Positions 11,937 through 12,604 of a stretch of 12,604 nucleotides of DNA are shown here, in pieces. The first letter of the stretch is position 1; every line of letters starts with the position of its first letter. This DNA comes from Anaerolineae bacterium (GTDB taxonomy: Bacteria > Chloroflexota > Anaerolineae > JAFGEY01): contig JAFGIE010000088.1 in the NCBI GenBank assembly GCA_016929775.1, forward strand, positions 1-12,604, read 5' to 3'. A model generated the notes under the pieces. It was not told where the DNA came from. It saw only the letters and a list, made by a program, of their open reading frames with translations, and did no database searches. A program made the position numbers and the translations under genes.

Positions 11937-12604
11937 GTGAAACAGCAAGGCAGACCGAACATCGTGTTGATCGGCATCGACTCGCTGCGCGCCGATCACA
12001 TGAGCTGCTACGGCTATCCCCGGCTGACCACGCCGCACATCGATCGCTTTGCCCAGAGCGGCGCCCTGTTCGAGAACGCGTTCAGCGCCTACATTCCCAC
12101 CACGCCGGGCTACGGGTCGATGCTGACGGGCATGGACTTGTTCAGCACCCAGGTCGTCGCCCTGCGGCACAAGGGCCCCCTGCGCCCCGAAGTCCAGACG
12201 CTGGCGGAGGTCCTCCGCGCAGCGGGGTACAACACCACCAGCGTCGGCTTCGAGGGGAACCCCAGCTCGCGCGGCTTTGACACCTACCTCAACTATGCCG
12301 GGTGGGGCAGCTGGAACGAAGGACGGAGCCCAAAGGCCCAGAACCTGAACGACGTGACGATCCCCGAGCTGGAACGCTTGGCGGGAGAGGACGCGCCCTT
12401 CCTGCTCTTTCTGCGCCACATGGACCCGCACGCGCCCTACTTGCCCCCGGCGCCCTATGAGCGCATGTTCTACCACGGCGACGAGCGCGATCCGGATAAC
12501 CGATCGATGGACCCGGTGATGTCCTTCAAGCCCTTCCGCGACTTTTTCGCGACCTGGATGCCGCCCGGGATCAGCGACAAGGACTATGTGATCGCCCAGT
12601 ACGA
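11937..12604 (+). CDS. Sulfatase-superfamily enzyme with Thr in place of the catalytic Cys (partial)
   Basis: The first 222 codons of an alkaline-phosphatase/sulfatase fold enzyme, cut off by the window edge. The N-terminus reads NIVLIGIDSLRADHMSCYGY, with Asp15 as metal ligand, then TTPHIDRFAQSGALFENAFS, both sulfatase-like. At the nucleophile, where sulfatases have C/S-x-P-x-R, this protein has IPTTPGYGSMLTG: Thr55-Thr56-Pro57-Gly58-Tyr59. Formylglycine cannot form from Thr, and the Arg is also absent. Thr nucleophiles occur in phosphatase or phosphotransferase members of the superfamily. The usual GK-W lysine region is replaced by VGFEGNPSSRGFD, while RHMDPHAPYLPP (substrate/metal His) is kept. 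GTG start with AGGAGG 4 nt upstream. No signal peptide. It diverges from the ECF-sulfatase cluster and may share regulation. Confidence 0.8.
   Translation, partial: MKQQGRPNIVLIGIDSLRADHMSCYGYPRLTTPHIDRFAQSGALFENAFSAYIPTTPGYGSMLTGMDLFSTQVVALRHKGPLRPEVQTLAEVLRAAGYNTTSVGFEGNPSSRGFDTYLNYAGWGSWNEGRSPKAQNLNDVTIPELERLAGEDAPFLLFLRHMDPHAPYLPPAPYERMFYHGDERDPDNRSMDPVMSFKPFRDFFATWMPPGISDKDYVIAQY

Noticed and set aside
1..12604. CRISPR array, insertion sequence, prophage or integrase
   Set aside because: No regularly spaced repeats, transposase or integrase motifs, terminal inverted repeats or target duplications were seen anywhere in the window.

Overview
The window is GC-rich, gene-dense bacterial DNA with no RNA genes, CRISPR array or insertion sequence. 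The gene set (GH42 beta-galactosidase, DegV protein, Tat-exported CotA-like multicopper oxidase, EcfA-EcfS-EcfT transporter with a fused ATPase, sulfatase-family enzymes, DUF5320 protein) would fit a Chloroflexota genome of the Anaerolineae type. That assignment is inference from gene content and style; no marker gene is present.

Layout. Positions 1-3911 read rightward. A DUF5320-type glycine-rich protein (149-478) sits behind a consensus sigma-70 promoter and is closed by a long hairpin. A second good promoter (613-641) starts a leader of about 220 nt, ending in a terminator-like hairpin just before the GH42 gene (867-3005). DegV (3057-3911) follows and is probably co-transcribed. A bidirectional hairpin at 3936-3969 separates it from the convergent, leftward multicopper oxidase (6050-4029). 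The oxidase has its own upstream region with a weak promoter and a perfect 15-bp palindrome.

From 11555 down to 6365 a leftward cluster encodes a complete ECF-type importer and a sulfatase: fused EcfA ATPase (two ABC domains), a possible 49-aa coupled small ORF, an enlarged EcfS, EcfT and a CxPxR sulfatase. Hairpins lie right after EcfA, EcfS and the sulfatase, but not between EcfT and the sulfatase. This suggests segmented or stoichiometry-tuned expression. Since the sulfatase lacks a visible signal peptide, a testable idea is import of a sulfated or otherwise esterified small molecule followed by cytoplasmic hydrolysis. The EcfS substrate cannot be read from sequence.

Region 11556-11936 is a divergent regulatory region with three copies of an 8-bp element overlapping predicted -10 boxes. 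It feeds the ECF cluster on one side and, on the other, a sulfatase-superfamily gene (11937 onward, cut by the window edge) whose catalytic Cys/Ser position is Thr.

The most interesting observations are the GH42 leader (a possible cis-regulatory RNA with terminator), the Thr-type sulfatase-fold enzyme divergent from an ECF-sulfatase cluster, the recurring long U-poor hairpins, and an apparent excess of the octamer GCGATCGC. No CRISPR-like, phage or transposon system was seen.
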